Positions 1 through 7,053 of a stretch of 20,931 bases of DNA are shown here, one piece after another (position 1 is the first letter of the stretch; each line of letters opens with the position of its first letter). The stretch comes from CALMKX01 sp036274895 (GTDB lineage Bacteria; Acidobacteriota; Thermoanaerobaculia; Multivoradales; SZUA-115): contig DASUEU010000002.1 of the NCBI GenBank assembly GCA_036274895.1, positions 1 through 20,931 on the forward strand. The letters are read 5' to 3'. The notes beneath the pieces were generated by a model. That model had not been told where the DNA came from. It ran no database searches and saw nothing but the letters and a program-made list of their open reading frames with translations. The position numbers were made by a program, and so were the translations under genes.

Positions 1-196
1 CGGTCCTCCTTCGCATGCGGCTCTGCCGCCGTCAGGTGGTAACCCGCGACCGAAAGGGGCACTCCCCCTCTCATCCGCGGCCCCGCAAAGGGCCTACGAT
101 CCTGCGATCGTAGGGCCGGTCGTTCCATAGGGTCTACGGGAGATCCGGAGGTTCCGGTGTAGGGGCGGACCAACGTGTCCGCCCTCCCGTTCTTTC
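1..196. other. Non-coding stretch, no supported gene
   Basis: No reading frame here looks like a protein. It contains two hairpins. The first is at 93-114, with arms CCTACGATC and GATCGTAGG around a CTGC loop. The second is the REP-like palindrome at 163-184. It lies downstream of the DUF2090 gene (-), so the hairpins could act in 3'-end formation, but neither is followed by a T-run in that direction. A gene to the left of the window may end near here; I cannot tell. Confidence 0.5.
163..184. repeat. REP-like palindromic hairpin A
   Basis: Perfect 8-bp arms GGGCGGAC and GTCCGCCC enclose a 6-nt loop. The left flank reads GTAGGGGCGG, the same core as hairpin C at 17091-17117. It sits 13 bp beyond the stop of the DUF2090 gene. 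Short GC-rich palindromes starting GTAGGGGCGG are common intergenic repeats in many bacteria (from memory), so a REP-type element is the best guess. A transcript-end stabiliser is the alternative. Confidence 0.5.
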
Positions 197-1138
197 CTAC
201 CGCCCGCGCGCCGCGTTCCAGGTATCGACGCAGCCCTTGTAGTTCCGGGCGATGGCCTCGACCGCCTCGGCCTCCCGGCTGGGATCGGCGATGAAGCTCT
301 TGAGCGGCGCCGAGAAGTTGGTGCGGCCCACCGCGAAGCCGATGAAGCCGGGCACCGGCGCCGCCACCTCCAGCCACTTGTAGACCTGCTCCTTGTCCGA
401 GCCGCGGCCGAGCAGGATCGAGCCAACCCGCTCGCGGGAAGCGCCCCAGCTGGAGCGCCCCGAGCGGGCCTGGGCGGCCACCGCCTCGGCGTCCGCCCGG
501 CGATCCAGGCCCTCGATCTTCCAGATGTCCGGCTCGACGCCGAACTCCTGCAGCGAGGCGATCGCCGCCACCATGGCCGAGGTCCGCAGCTCGGTGTCGT
601 AGGCGTCGCCGGCGGCCTTCTCCTCCGGCGTGGTGGCCGGCACCAGCAGCTCGAACATGAAGTAGTGGTCGTCGGTCGAGTGGATGTAGTCGGAAAGCAG
701 CTTCAGGCGGGTGGCCTGCTCGACGTTGGTGGCCACGTCGTCGGCCGGGTGGTAGCGCACCAGCACCTTGATGATGTTGGGCTGGACGAAGCGGACGTGG
801 TCCAGCCAGCGCGAGCCGTACTCGAAGTCGAAGACCTTCTTGCCGGTCTTCTCGACGCACACCGCCACCGGAATGCCCTTGGCCTTGGCGTCGGCGATCA
901 CCTGGCTGCCGAACTGGGTGTCGACCAGGATGCCCACGGTCTCGCGGGCCACGCCCAGCTCGATGGCTCGCAGCAAGCCCTGGTAGACCAGGGTCTTGGC
1001 CCGGGCGACCTGGACGAACTCCTCCTTCGTGGGGGTGATCTGCGGCTCCCCCGAAATGCCGAAGAAGCCCTTGGTGAAGCTGCCGCGGTGGTCGAACGGC
1101 TGGACGAACAAGGGCTGGTCGTAACCGATGTCACGCAT
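197..1138 (-). CDS. DUF2090 TIM-barrel aldolase-like protein
   Basis: A 313-residue cytoplasmic protein matching the DUF2090 family. This family also forms the C-terminal half of some IolC fusions annotated as 5-keto-2-deoxygluconate 6-phosphate aldolase. Family hallmarks are present: QPFDHRGSF near the N-terminus, a GILVDTQFG segment, VCVEKTGKKVFDFEYGSRW, KVLVRYHP, FELLVPATTPEE, DIWKIEGLD, LGRGSD and GFIGFAVGRTNF. The lysines in KVLVRY and WKIEGLD are candidate Schiff-base residues, which is inference. The start is set at the ATG at 1138 because GGAGGAGAG lies just upstream; a longer ORF to 1240 has no family similarity in its extra 34 residues. No inositol-pathway gene is nearby, so the substrate is unknown. 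It is divergent from osmC over a 100-bp gap that has a TACACT -10-like element. Confidence 0.85.
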   Translation of the reverse strand: MRDIGYDQPLFVQPFDHRGSFTKGFFGISGEPQITPTKEEFVQVARAKTLVYQGLLRAIELGVARETVGILVDTQFGSQVIADAKAKGIPVAVCVEKTGKKVFDFEYGSRWLDHVRFVQPNIIKVLVRYHPADDVATNVEQATRLKLLSDYIHSTDDHYFMFELLVPATTPEEKAAGDAYDTELRTSAMVAAIASLQEFGVEPDIWKIEGLDRRADAEAVAAQARSGRSSWGASRERVGSILLGRGSDKEQVYKWLEVAAPVPGFIGFAVGRTNFSAPLKSFIADPSREAEAVEAIARNYKGCVDTWNAARGR

Positions 1139-1168
1139 GCGATCCTCTCCTCCAAAATGGACCGCGGA

Positions 1169-1174
1169 AGTGTA
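1169..1174 (-). promoter_or_regulatory. Candidate -10 element for the DUF2090 gene
   Basis: On the minus strand this reads TACACT (4 of 6 to TATAAT) in the context GTTACACTT, about 30 bp before the ATG at 1138. I see no convincing -35 hexamer 16-18 bp upstream. It resembles other -10-like elements in this window (4384, 5564, 15330). Confidence 0.35.
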
Positions 1175-1195
1175 ACAGGGACCTGGAACCGCCGG

Positions 1196-1204
1196 TGATA
1201 GGCT
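1196..1204 (+). promoter_or_regulatory. Candidate extended -10 for osmC
   Basis: The sequence TGATAGGCT fits the extended -10 pattern TGnTAnnnT. It lies 34 bp before the osmC start and would leave a short leader that includes the GGAGG site. No -35 match is evident. Confidence 0.3.
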
Positions 1205-1238
1205 GCCCGCCCCACGACAGCCCAACGGAGGTTCTAAC

Positions 1239-1664
1239 ATGCCCCTACGTAAAGCTCACGCCGTCTGGACCGGCGGCATCTCGGATGGCAGCGGCACCAT
1301 GGCGCTCGGCAGCGGCGCTTTCGAAGGCCGGTACTCCTTCTCCTCGCGCTTCGAGGAAGGCACCGGCACCAACCCCGAAGAGCTGATCGCCGCGGCCCAC
1401 GCCGGCTGCTTCTCGATGGCCCTCTCGGGCGCCCTCGGCCGCGCCGGCTTCCCGCCCCAGCGCATCAGCACCGAGGCCCGCGTCAACCTGCGCAAGGACG
1501 ACGCCGGCATCCGCATCGACCGCATCGACCTGGTGACCGAGGCCACGGTGCCGGGCATCGAGGCCGCCCAGTTTCAGGAGATCGCCGCAGGCGCCAAGGC
1601 CGGCTGCCCGGTCTCGAAGGCCCTCGCCGCCGTCGAGATCACTCTCGAGGCGAAGCTGGCGTAG
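1239..1664 (+). CDS. osmC: OsmC-family peroxiredoxin
   Basis: A 141-residue thiol peroxidase of the OsmC/Ohr superfamily, full length for OsmC. Such enzymes reduce organic hydroperoxides in the cytoplasm using two cysteines. Both are present: Cys57 in NPEELIAAAHAGCFSM and Cys123 in KAGCPVSKAL, with the conserved Glu48 region before the first. The N-terminal AVWTGGISDGSGTMALGSG and the GTNPEEL signature favour the OsmC subgroup over Ohr or YhfA. A GGAGG Shine-Dalgarno site sits 8 bp before the ATG. It is followed after 18 bp by the YcxB-like gene on the same strand and is divergent from the DUF2090 gene. No OxyR- or OhrR-type operator was recognised in the short upstream gap. Confidence 0.92.
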   Translation: MPLRKAHAVWTGGISDGSGTMALGSGAFEGRYSFSSRFEEGTGTNPEELIAAAHAGCFSMALSGALGRAGFPPQRISTEARVNLRKDDAGIRIDRIDLVTEATVPGIEAAQFQEIAAGAKAGCPVSKALAAVEITLEAKLA

Positions 1665-1682
1665 GGCCGATCTCTCTGATTC

Positions 1683-2207
1683 ATGCCTGCTGCTACCGAA
1701 TCCAGCGACGAGCTTCGCGTCGAGTTCACCCTGACTCCTGAGGAAGCTCGCGCGGCCTTGGCGGAGCACTTCGGCTCCGCGCGGCGCAAGCGGGTCCTGC
1801 GTCTCTGGTTTCTGATCGGCCTGCTGCTCTGTCTGCCCTTCGGCCTCGCCGCGCTCGACATCTCCCGGCCGGAGCAACTGGTCACTCCGGCCCGGCTCTG
1901 CCTCTTGGCCTGGCTGATCGCGCTGCCGATCGCCTTCCCGATCGTCCATCGCCTCTGGGGCCGGCTGGTCCCACCGCTGCTGCTCGAGCCCACCACCGTG
2001 ACCCTCTCGGAGAGTGGCTTCACCGTGGCCCGGACTCACTTCGCAGGCCGAGGGGTCTGGCCCTATTTCACCAGCTGGCGAGAGCTCAAAGCCTGCTTCG
2101 CCCTGGCTCAGGCTCCGAGCTCCGTGCTCCTGATCCCCAAGCGGGCGCTCGATCCCCAGCAGGCCGAAGCCCTCCGAGCCCTGCTCCACCGCCAGTTACC
2201 AGGTTGA
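1683..2207 (+). CDS. YcxB-like membrane protein
   Basis: A 174-residue protein with the YcxB-like layout. A short N-terminal part begins with a hydrophilic VEFTLTPEEARAAL segment. Two transmembrane helices follow at about residues 41-60 and 72-90. A C-terminal soluble part carries the usual LSESGFTVARTHFAGRGVW...SWRELKACF...LIPKRALD pattern. The family has no established biochemical role. It starts 18 bp after the osmC stop with no strong ribosome site, so co-transcription with osmC is likely. It converges on the secreted protein gene at 2284, with 76 bp between the stops. Confidence 0.75.
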   Translation: MPAATESSDELRVEFTLTPEEARAALAEHFGSARRKRVLRLWFLIGLLLCLPFGLAALDISRPEQLVTPARLCLLAWLIALPIAFPIVHRLWGRLVPPLLLEPTTVTLSESGFTVARTHFAGRGVWPYFTSWRELKACFALAQAPSSVLLIPKRALDPQQAEALRALLHRQLPG

Positions 2208-2283
2208 TCGAGGGGACGGACCGCCGCCCACTTTGAGCTAGAGCCGAAACCAGGTCGCCGTGATCCCGGTCCTCCTCGCTCGC

Positions 2284-3177
2284 CTACTTGCCCACCAGGG
2301 TGTAGCCGGCGGGGATCTGAAAGAGCTCGGCCGAGATCGGCCCGGTGATGCGCTCGAGGAAAACGACCTCGGTGGTTCGCCGCCTTACGTCGATTTCAGC
2401 GCTGCGGAAGCCTTCGCCGAGGTAGAACTTCTTGTCGATGCGGATGCCGAGCCCGCCGAGGCGGATGCGCGTCGTCTCGAGGTCGCGGGTGGAAGAAGTC
2501 GTGACCGTTTCGATACGCAAGGGGAAGCCCGGGATTTGGCTGCTTTCGGCGACGAGCAGCCGGTCGCGGCCCCGATTACCGGTTCTCTCGACCGGGCGTA
2601 GCCAACGCTCGAGCGCGGGCTCGACCAAGGTGTCGGTGAACCAGACGTCCTGGACCACCTGGAACCAGGTTTCCTTCTGCTCCCTCTTCACCCCGAACCT
2701 GCTCGGCAGCATGGTCCGGGTCCGGTTGCGGTAGGACATCACGAAACGGGCATGGCGGGTGGGCAAGCCGTGGAGGGGCTCAGCATCGACCTCGAAGACC
2801 TTCTCGACGCGCGGCTCCTCGATGTCGACCTCGAAGACGATCGGAATACCGCCGCCGGCGATACGCCCCATCATGCCCAGTACGTCACCGAGGTCCATCT
2901 CGAAGTAGTGCTTCTTCTTCGGCACCAGCCAGCGGAGAGTCTCGAATCCATCCGACGTGAGCAGATAGTCCCCTTTTCCGAAAAAGTACTGGGACCTCCC
3001 AAACTCCACCCGCACCTGGGATCCCTCCACCGCCACTTCGGTCACCCTGGCGCGCCCACCCTGATCCCGGCTCTCTGTGCGATAGCGCAGGCCCGCCCAG
3101 GCCGGCAGGGCAATCAATCCGAGCCCTACCGCCACCAGCCAGTCCCGGGTCCTTGATCTGTTCAGCTCCTGGCTCAT
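2284..3177 (-). CDS. Secreted protein of unknown function
   Basis: A 297-residue protein. Residues 12-28 are hydrophobic and end in LPAWA, a plausible signal-peptidase site, so export to the periplasm or envelope is expected. The mature part is charged and beta-rich. It starts with repeated TE.RDQGGRARVTEVAVEGSQVRVEFGR-like strands, followed by YFFGKGDYLLTSDG and a block of basic strands near the end. The pattern of a protein reading out a 'not-set state, value' resembles DUF4412/LolA-like periplasmic folds, but I cannot confirm a family. The start is the ATG at 3177, preceded by GGAGGAG; the ORF continues upstream to 3375 without similarity or a ribosome site. A perfect 16-bp palindrome lies 80 bp upstream. 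Confidence 0.7.
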   Translation of the reverse strand: MSQELNRSRTRDWLVAVGLGLIALPAWAGLRYRTESRDQGGRARVTEVAVEGSQVRVEFGRSQYFFGKGDYLLTSDGFETLRWLVPKKKHYFEMDLGDVLGMMGRIAGGGIPIVFEVDIEEPRVEKVFEVDAEPLHGLPTRHARFVMSYRNRTRTMLPSRFGVKREQKETWFQVVQDVWFTDTLVEPALERWLRPVERTGNRGRDRLLVAESSQIPGFPLRIETVTTSSTRDLETTRIRLGGLGIRIDKKFYLGEGFRSAEIDVRRRTTEVVFLERITGPISAELFQIPAGYTLVGK

Positions 3178-3256
3178 CTCGGTCTCCTCCTGGTCGTTGC
3201 GGGAGGCCAAGGCAAGGGCTATGCCGGAAGGAATCGGGCTCACAAGGAGGAGAAAC

Positions 3257-3272
3257 GTCCTCGATCGAGGAC
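3257..3272. promoter_or_regulatory. Perfect 16-bp palindrome, candidate operator
   Basis: GTCCTCGATCGAGGAC reads identically on both strands with no spacer. It lies in the 230-bp gap between the pirin gene and the secreted-protein gene, about 80 bp upstream of the latter's ATG. A minus-strand TTGTGA hexamer follows about 12 bp further on. A symmetric site of this size upstream of a gene suggests a dimeric regulator, but no regulator gene is adjacent. Confidence 0.4.
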
Positions 3273-3366
3273 AGAGAGAAGAGGCGGCTACCAGGGGATG
3301 CCTTCTGCCCATGCTCTGGCGCGGGCAAGGACCGAGGCCCCCGAGGCCGCAGAGCGGCCGGACTCG

Positions 3367-3391
3367 GGTTCCCACGCAGAGCGTGGGAACC
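3367..3391. repeat. REP-like palindromic hairpin B
   Basis: Perfect 11-bp arms GGTTCCCACGC and GCGTGGGAACC flank a 3-nt AGA loop. It lies 17 bp beyond the stop of the pirin gene. The core TTCCCACGC...GCGTGGGAA is one I remember as a dispersed intergenic palindrome in many Gram-negative genomes. No T-run follows on either strand, so a REP-type repeat is preferred over an intrinsic terminator. Confidence 0.6.
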
Positions 3392-3407
3392 AGGATGGTC
3401 GCTCCGG

Positions 3408-4307
3408 TCAGCCCAGAAACGTCCCGTTGCGCAGCTGCCTCAAGGCGGTGTCGATCTCCTCGCGGGTGTTCATCACGATCGGGCCGTGCCAGGCCACGGG
3501 CTCACCCAGGGGTTTGCCGGAGACCAGCAGGAAGCGCAGGCCCTCTTCCCCCGCCTCGACCACCACCTCGTCCCCGCGGTCGAAGACCACCAGCGAGCGG
3601 TTGCCGGCAGGCTCCCACTCGGTCACGTCCGAGCCGTCGGTGCGCTCGGTGAGCACGCCGCGGGGCTCGGAGGCGTTGGCGAAGCGGCCGGAGCCGGCGA
3701 AGACGTAGGCGAAGGCGTGACGGGTGGTCTCCACCGGCAGGCTCTTGCGGTGGCCAGGCGGCACCGAGATATCCAGATAGCGGGGGTCGGCGGCAACGCC
3801 CTCGACCGGCCCGGTGCGGCCCCAGAAGGTGCCGCAGATCACCCGCGCCCGGGTGCCGTCGTCATCGGTGACCTCGGGGATGTCCCCGGCCTTGACGTCC
3901 TGATAGCGGGGCGCCGTCATCTTGAGCGAAGCGGGCAGGTTGGCCCACAGCTGAAAGCCGTGCATGCGGCCCTCTCCGTCGCCCTGGGGCATCTCCTGGT
4001 GCAGGATGCCGCGGCCGGCAGTCATCCACTGCACGTCCCCGGCACCGAGCGAGCCCTGGTTGCCCAGACTGTCCCCGTGCTCCACGCTGCCCGCGAGCAC
4101 GTAGGTGATGGTCTCGATGCCGCGGTGGGGATGCCAGGGGAAGCCGGCCCGGTAGTCCTCCGGCCGGTCGTTTCGGAAGTCGTCGAGCAGCAGGAAGGGG
4201 TCGAAGTCCTCGGTCTGGCCGAAGCCGAAGGCGCGGCGCAGGTGGACGCCGGCACCCTCGATCGTGGGAGTGGCCCGGGACAGTCGCTTGATCGCGCGAA
4301 TCGACAT
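3408..4307 (-). CDS. Pirin-family cupin protein
   Basis: A 299-residue pirin with two cupin domains. Pirins bind a metal, usually iron, in the N-terminal cupin; some act as quercetin dioxygenases and others as redox-sensitive co-regulators. The four ligands are present: His59 and His61 in PWHPHRGIETITY, and His103 and Glu105 in GILHQEMP. These positions fit the E. coli YhhW pattern. The C-terminal half has the usual PxSLPVETTRHAFAYVFAG and GPIVMNTREEI segments. A GAGGAGG ribosome site precedes the ATG. It is transcribed divergently from the gene at 4408 and in the same direction as the secreted protein at 2284, 230 bp downstream, so a shared operon is doubtful. Confidence 0.92.
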   Translation of the reverse strand: MSIRAIKRLSRATPTIEGAGVHLRRAFGFGQTEDFDPFLLLDDFRNDRPEDYRAGFPWHPHRGIETITYVLAGSVEHGDSLGNQGSLGAGDVQWMTAGRGILHQEMPQGDGEGRMHGFQLWANLPASLKMTAPRYQDVKAGDIPEVTDDDGTRARVICGTFWGRTGPVEGVAADPRYLDISVPPGHRKSLPVETTRHAFAYVFAGSGRFANASEPRGVLTERTDGSDVTEWEPAGNRSLVVFDRGDEVVVEAGEEGLRFLLVSGKPLGEPVAWHGPIVMNTREEIDTALRQLRNGTFLG

Positions 4308-4383
4308 GGTGTGCCTCCTCGTAGATCGTTCGGACCCTTCGAAACCACTTCAACGAGCGCCGAATTCCCGCCGGCCCCGCTGC

Positions 4384-4389
4384 TACACT
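4384..4389 (+). promoter_or_regulatory. Candidate -10 element for the gene at 4408
   Basis: GCTACACTGG places TACACT 18 bp before the GTG start, implying a very short leader that still contains the GGAG site. The -35 region is GC-rich and unmatched. Confidence 0.35.
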
Positions 4390-4407
4390 GGCGGCTGGAG
4401 GCGCGCC

Positions 4408-5556
4408 GTGAGCCAACCCGCAGGTTCCACCGACGAAGCCGTCGAGCGTGCCGTCGAGCTCCTCTCTGAAGCCCTGCGCAAGCGGCTGGCAGCCCATCCC
4501 GGGGGTCATCTGCTGGCCGGCCGGGGCGCCGCAGTCGACCTCACCATCCGTCTCCCCGTCCTGCCCAAGAACGGCGACCTCGCCCGTGCGGCCGACGCCG
4601 CGGCCGAAGGGCTGACCACCGAGGTCCAGCGGCTGGTGACGCTCGAGGCCCGGTTCCGCCCGGGGCGGGTCTTCTGCCTGCGCTGCGGTGCCAGCGACTG
4701 CGAGCACTCCGCCCCGGCCGGGAGCCGCGAGGTCTTCACCGGCTACAGTCCCTCCGGAGTGCCCCGCTTCCTGGACTTCGCCCAATGGCTGCTCGAGCAG
4801 CAGGACCCTCGGCTCGACGGCCTCTACCAGGAGCCGCCCCGCTTCGTCGCCCACCTGGCGGACGGCGAGTTGCTCACCCGCTCCCTGTTGCCGGCCTTCC
4901 GCGACCGCGAGCACGGCGCCCGCCTGCACGGCCAGGTGGCGGCCGGCTGGTGGCCGGGCACCACGGCTGAAGGCCATTCGGCCCAGGTGGCCGTGACCTT
5001 CCAGGTGGTCTCCACCCGCTTCGCCACCGGCCCGCGCCGCTACGCCCTCCAACTGGTCGGCGTGGGGCCGGGGGGCGAGAGCCTGGAGCGCTTCTGCCAC
5101 CGCCTCGGCCGGGTACCCTGGGCCGCCCACGTGACCTGGGCCCAGACCACCTTGACCACCATCGGCCGCAGCAAGCGGGGGGGCGAGCCGGCCCGGGAGC
5201 GGCGCATCGCAGGCCTGCTCGCCGCCCTCGCCGGACGCCTGGAGAAGGACCGCCGTGCCGAGGGCCGCAAGACCCTCCACGCCCGCGAGCGCCACGAGCA
5301 AGGCGATCGCCCCACTCGCATGGCCCTCGCCGACCTCAGCCGGGCCGGCGCGGCCGAGGCCTGGGTGGACGTGCGCCGCGACACCCTGGTGATCCTCGGC
5401 CAGCGGGGCCGCGCCCACGTCTGGAACCGCCAGGGCCGCCTGGTCACCTCGATCCGCTATTCGGGAGAAGCCATCGAGCGGCGCCAGAAGGAGGAGCTCT
5501 GGCGCCCCGCCCGGGCCGAGGAGCTGGCGAGCTTGAAGGCGCACGTGGTCCCCTGA
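4408..5556 (+). CDS. Uncharacterised protein with a zinc-finger-like Cys/His cluster
   Basis: A 382-residue cytoplasmic protein with no signal peptide or membrane helix; I do not recognise the family. The main visible motif is Cys90-x2-Cys93-x4-Cys98-x-His100 (FCLRCGASDCEHS), spaced much like a SWIM-type zinc site (CxCxnCxH) but with CxxC in the first pair. It is preceded by an alpha-helical N-terminus and followed by YSPSGVPRFLDFAQWLLEQ. The C-terminal third is basic and helical (about residues 255-315), then ends in a beta segment with VDVRRDTLVILGQRGRAHVWN. The GTG start at 4408 is chosen because GGAGG sits 6 bp upstream; an open frame extends back to 4264 into the pirin gene. The AmpG-like gene follows after 21 bp. 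Confidence 0.75.
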   Translation: MSQPAGSTDEAVERAVELLSEALRKRLAAHPGGHLLAGRGAAVDLTIRLPVLPKNGDLARAADAAAEGLTTEVQRLVTLEARFRPGRVFCLRCGASDCEHSAPAGSREVFTGYSPSGVPRFLDFAQWLLEQQDPRLDGLYQEPPRFVAHLADGELLTRSLLPAFRDREHGARLHGQVAAGWWPGTTAEGHSAQVAVTFQVVSTRFATGPRRYALQLVGVGPGGESLERFCHRLGRVPWAAHVTWAQTTLTTIGRSKRGGEPARERRIAGLLAALAGRLEKDRRAEGRKTLHARERHEQGDRPTRMALADLSRAGAAEAWVDVRRDTLVILGQRGRAHVWNRQGRLVTSIRYSGEAIERRQKEELWRPARAEELASLKAHVVP

Positions 5557-5563
5557 TTCGCGC

Positions 5564-5569
5564 TACCAT
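5564..5569 (+). promoter_or_regulatory. Candidate -10 element very close to the AmpG-like start
   Basis: GCTACCATCC places TACCAT only 8 nt before the ATG at 5578. If used, transcription would start at or next to the ATG, giving a leaderless mRNA. This agrees with the lack of a purine-rich ribosome site upstream of this gene. Confidence 0.35.
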
Positions 5570-5577
5570 CCGCGCCC

Positions 5578-7053
5578 ATGCCGCCGACTGAAGCCGAGTC
5601 CTCGCCGCCTTCGGGGTGGCTCGCGAAGCGCTTTCCCCCCGGGCTGCGCACCAAGCTGTCCTGGATCTCCCTGCTCTATCTGGCGGAGGGCTTTCCCTTC
5701 GGCATCGTCTACAAGGTCTGGCCGGTGTACTTCCGGGTGCACGGGCTGGACCTGGGTTCGATCGGCCTGCTCGCCCTGCTGCGCCTGCCTTACACACTCA
5801 AGCCCGCGTGGGCCCCCTTCGTCGACCGCTTCGGCAGCCGCCAGGGTTGGATCCTCGGCTGTGAGCTGGGCCTGGCCGCGGTCACCCTGCTGATCCCCCT
5901 GTTCAATCCCGTCGGCCCCACCGAGCTGCTCGGCCTGACGCTCCCCTTGGCCGCCCTGTGGGTGCTGCTCGGCTGCTTCACCCTGTTCTCGGCCACCCAG
6001 GACGTCGCCATCGACGCCTACGCCGTGGACGTCGCCACGCCTCGGGACAGCGGCCACATCAACGGCATCCGCGTCGCCGCCTACCGGGCAGCCATGCAGG
6101 TGTCGGGCGGCGTGTTGCTGATGCTCGCCACCGGCCCCTCGGCCGACCTGCTCCAGCGCTATCCGGCCTTCCGCTTCTGGCCGAAGATCAGCTGGGAGGC
6201 GATGTGGGTGACGGCCGGGGTGATCTGCCTGGTCCTCGGCTTGCTCGCCTTCAAGAGTCCGCGGGTGCCTCGCCCCAAGAGTCTGGCGCGCCCCGACCTC
6301 CCCGCCGGTCAGCTGCTGTGGGTGAGAGCGGGCCTCGGCGCGCTGGTGCTCGCCTTCGTCGCCCTCGGCTTCTGGGCCGGCTGGCCCACCCGCTTCAAGG
6401 TGTTGGCCGCCCTCTCGGTGGTGCTCTTCGTGGTCTCCTTCTTGAACCCGGCCATGCTGCGCTGGGCCTTCACCTGGCAGATGCTGCCGGTGGTGCTCTT
6501 CGGGCTGCTCTACAAGGTGGGCGACAACGCCCTCGGCCAGATGGTCGAGCCCTTCTGGGTGGACCGCGGCTTCGCCTCGGAGATCGGCCCGGTGTCGAAC
6601 ATCGGGGGGCTGTGGCTGACCATCGTCGGGGCCCTCCTCGGCGGTGTCTTCATCGCCCGCTTCGGCATCTTCCGGGCCCTGCTCTGGCTGGGCCTGGCCC
6701 AGCTGCTGTCGAACTTCGGCTACGTCGCGGTGGCCGCCCTCGATGCTGGGCGGCCCGGGCTCTATGCCGCCTCCTTCGTCGAGTCCCTGACCCAGGGCCT
6801 GGGCACGGCGGCCTTTCTGAGCTTCCTGATGAACCTCTGCGACAAGGACATGGCGGCGACCCAGTTCGCCTTCCTGTCAGCCCTCTTCTCGCTCACCCGC
6901 GACCTCGCCGGAGCCCTCTCGGGCTTCGGCGTCGAGGCCTGGGGCTACACCGGCTACTTCTTCCTGACCTCGCTACTCGCCCTGCCGGGGCTGCTGCTGC
7001 TGCCCCTGGTCAAGAACCGCATCCGCGAGGCCGCCAACGGGCCGGCCGACTAG
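5578..7053 (+). CDS. AmpG-like MFS permease
   Basis: A 491-residue integral membrane protein with about 12 helices, of the AmpG/acetyl-CoA transporter branch of the major facilitator superfamily. AmpG imports muropeptides (GlcNAc-anhydroMurNAc-peptides) for wall recycling. Signatures: ISLLYLAEGFPFGIVY in helix 1, LPYTLKPAWAPFVDRFG after helix 2, and ATQDVAIDAYAVD at residues 139-151. A hydrophilic break occurs near residues 195-210 and 245-260, with further helices at the C-terminal end (SLTQGLGTAAFLSFLMNLC, ALFSLTRDLAGALSG). No ampC, ampD or ampR is nearby, so the exact substrate is inferred from family only. There is no clear ribosome site. Its TAG stop overlaps the stop of the convergent gene at 7050. 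Confidence 0.85.
   Translation: MPPTEAESSPPSGWLAKRFPPGLRTKLSWISLLYLAEGFPFGIVYKVWPVYFRVHGLDLGSIGLLALLRLPYTLKPAWAPFVDRFGSRQGWILGCELGLAAVTLLIPLFNPVGPTELLGLTLPLAALWVLLGCFTLFSATQDVAIDAYAVDVATPRDSGHINGIRVAAYRAAMQVSGGVLLMLATGPSADLLQRYPAFRFWPKISWEAMWVTAGVICLVLGLLAFKSPRVPRPKSLARPDLPAGQLLWVRAGLGALVLAFVALGFWAGWPTRFKVLAALSVVLFVVSFLNPAMLRWAFTWQMLPVVLFGLLYKVGDNALGQMVEPFWVDRGFASEIGPVSNIGGLWLTIVGALLGGVFIARFGIFRALLWLGLAQLLSNFGYVAVAALDAGRPGLYAASFVESLTQGLGTAAFLSFLMNLCDKDMAATQFAFLSALFSLTRDLAGALSGFGVEAWGYTGYFFLTSLLALPGLLLLPLVKNRIREAANGPAD

Noticed and set aside
93..114. Hairpin CCTACGATC / GATCGTAGG as a terminator of the DUF2090 gene
   Set aside because: It is about 80 bp past the stop and lacks a T-run; recorded only as part of the non-coding stretch.
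4264..4407. Upstream extension of the gene at 4408
   Set aside because: It overlaps the start of the pirin gene and has no ribosome site; the GTG at 4408 has GGAGG.
3153..5544. Long open frames on both strands across pirin and the gene at 4408
   Set aside because: Composition is that of out-of-frame reading; no motif or ribosome site, whereas the annotated genes carry recognisable residues.
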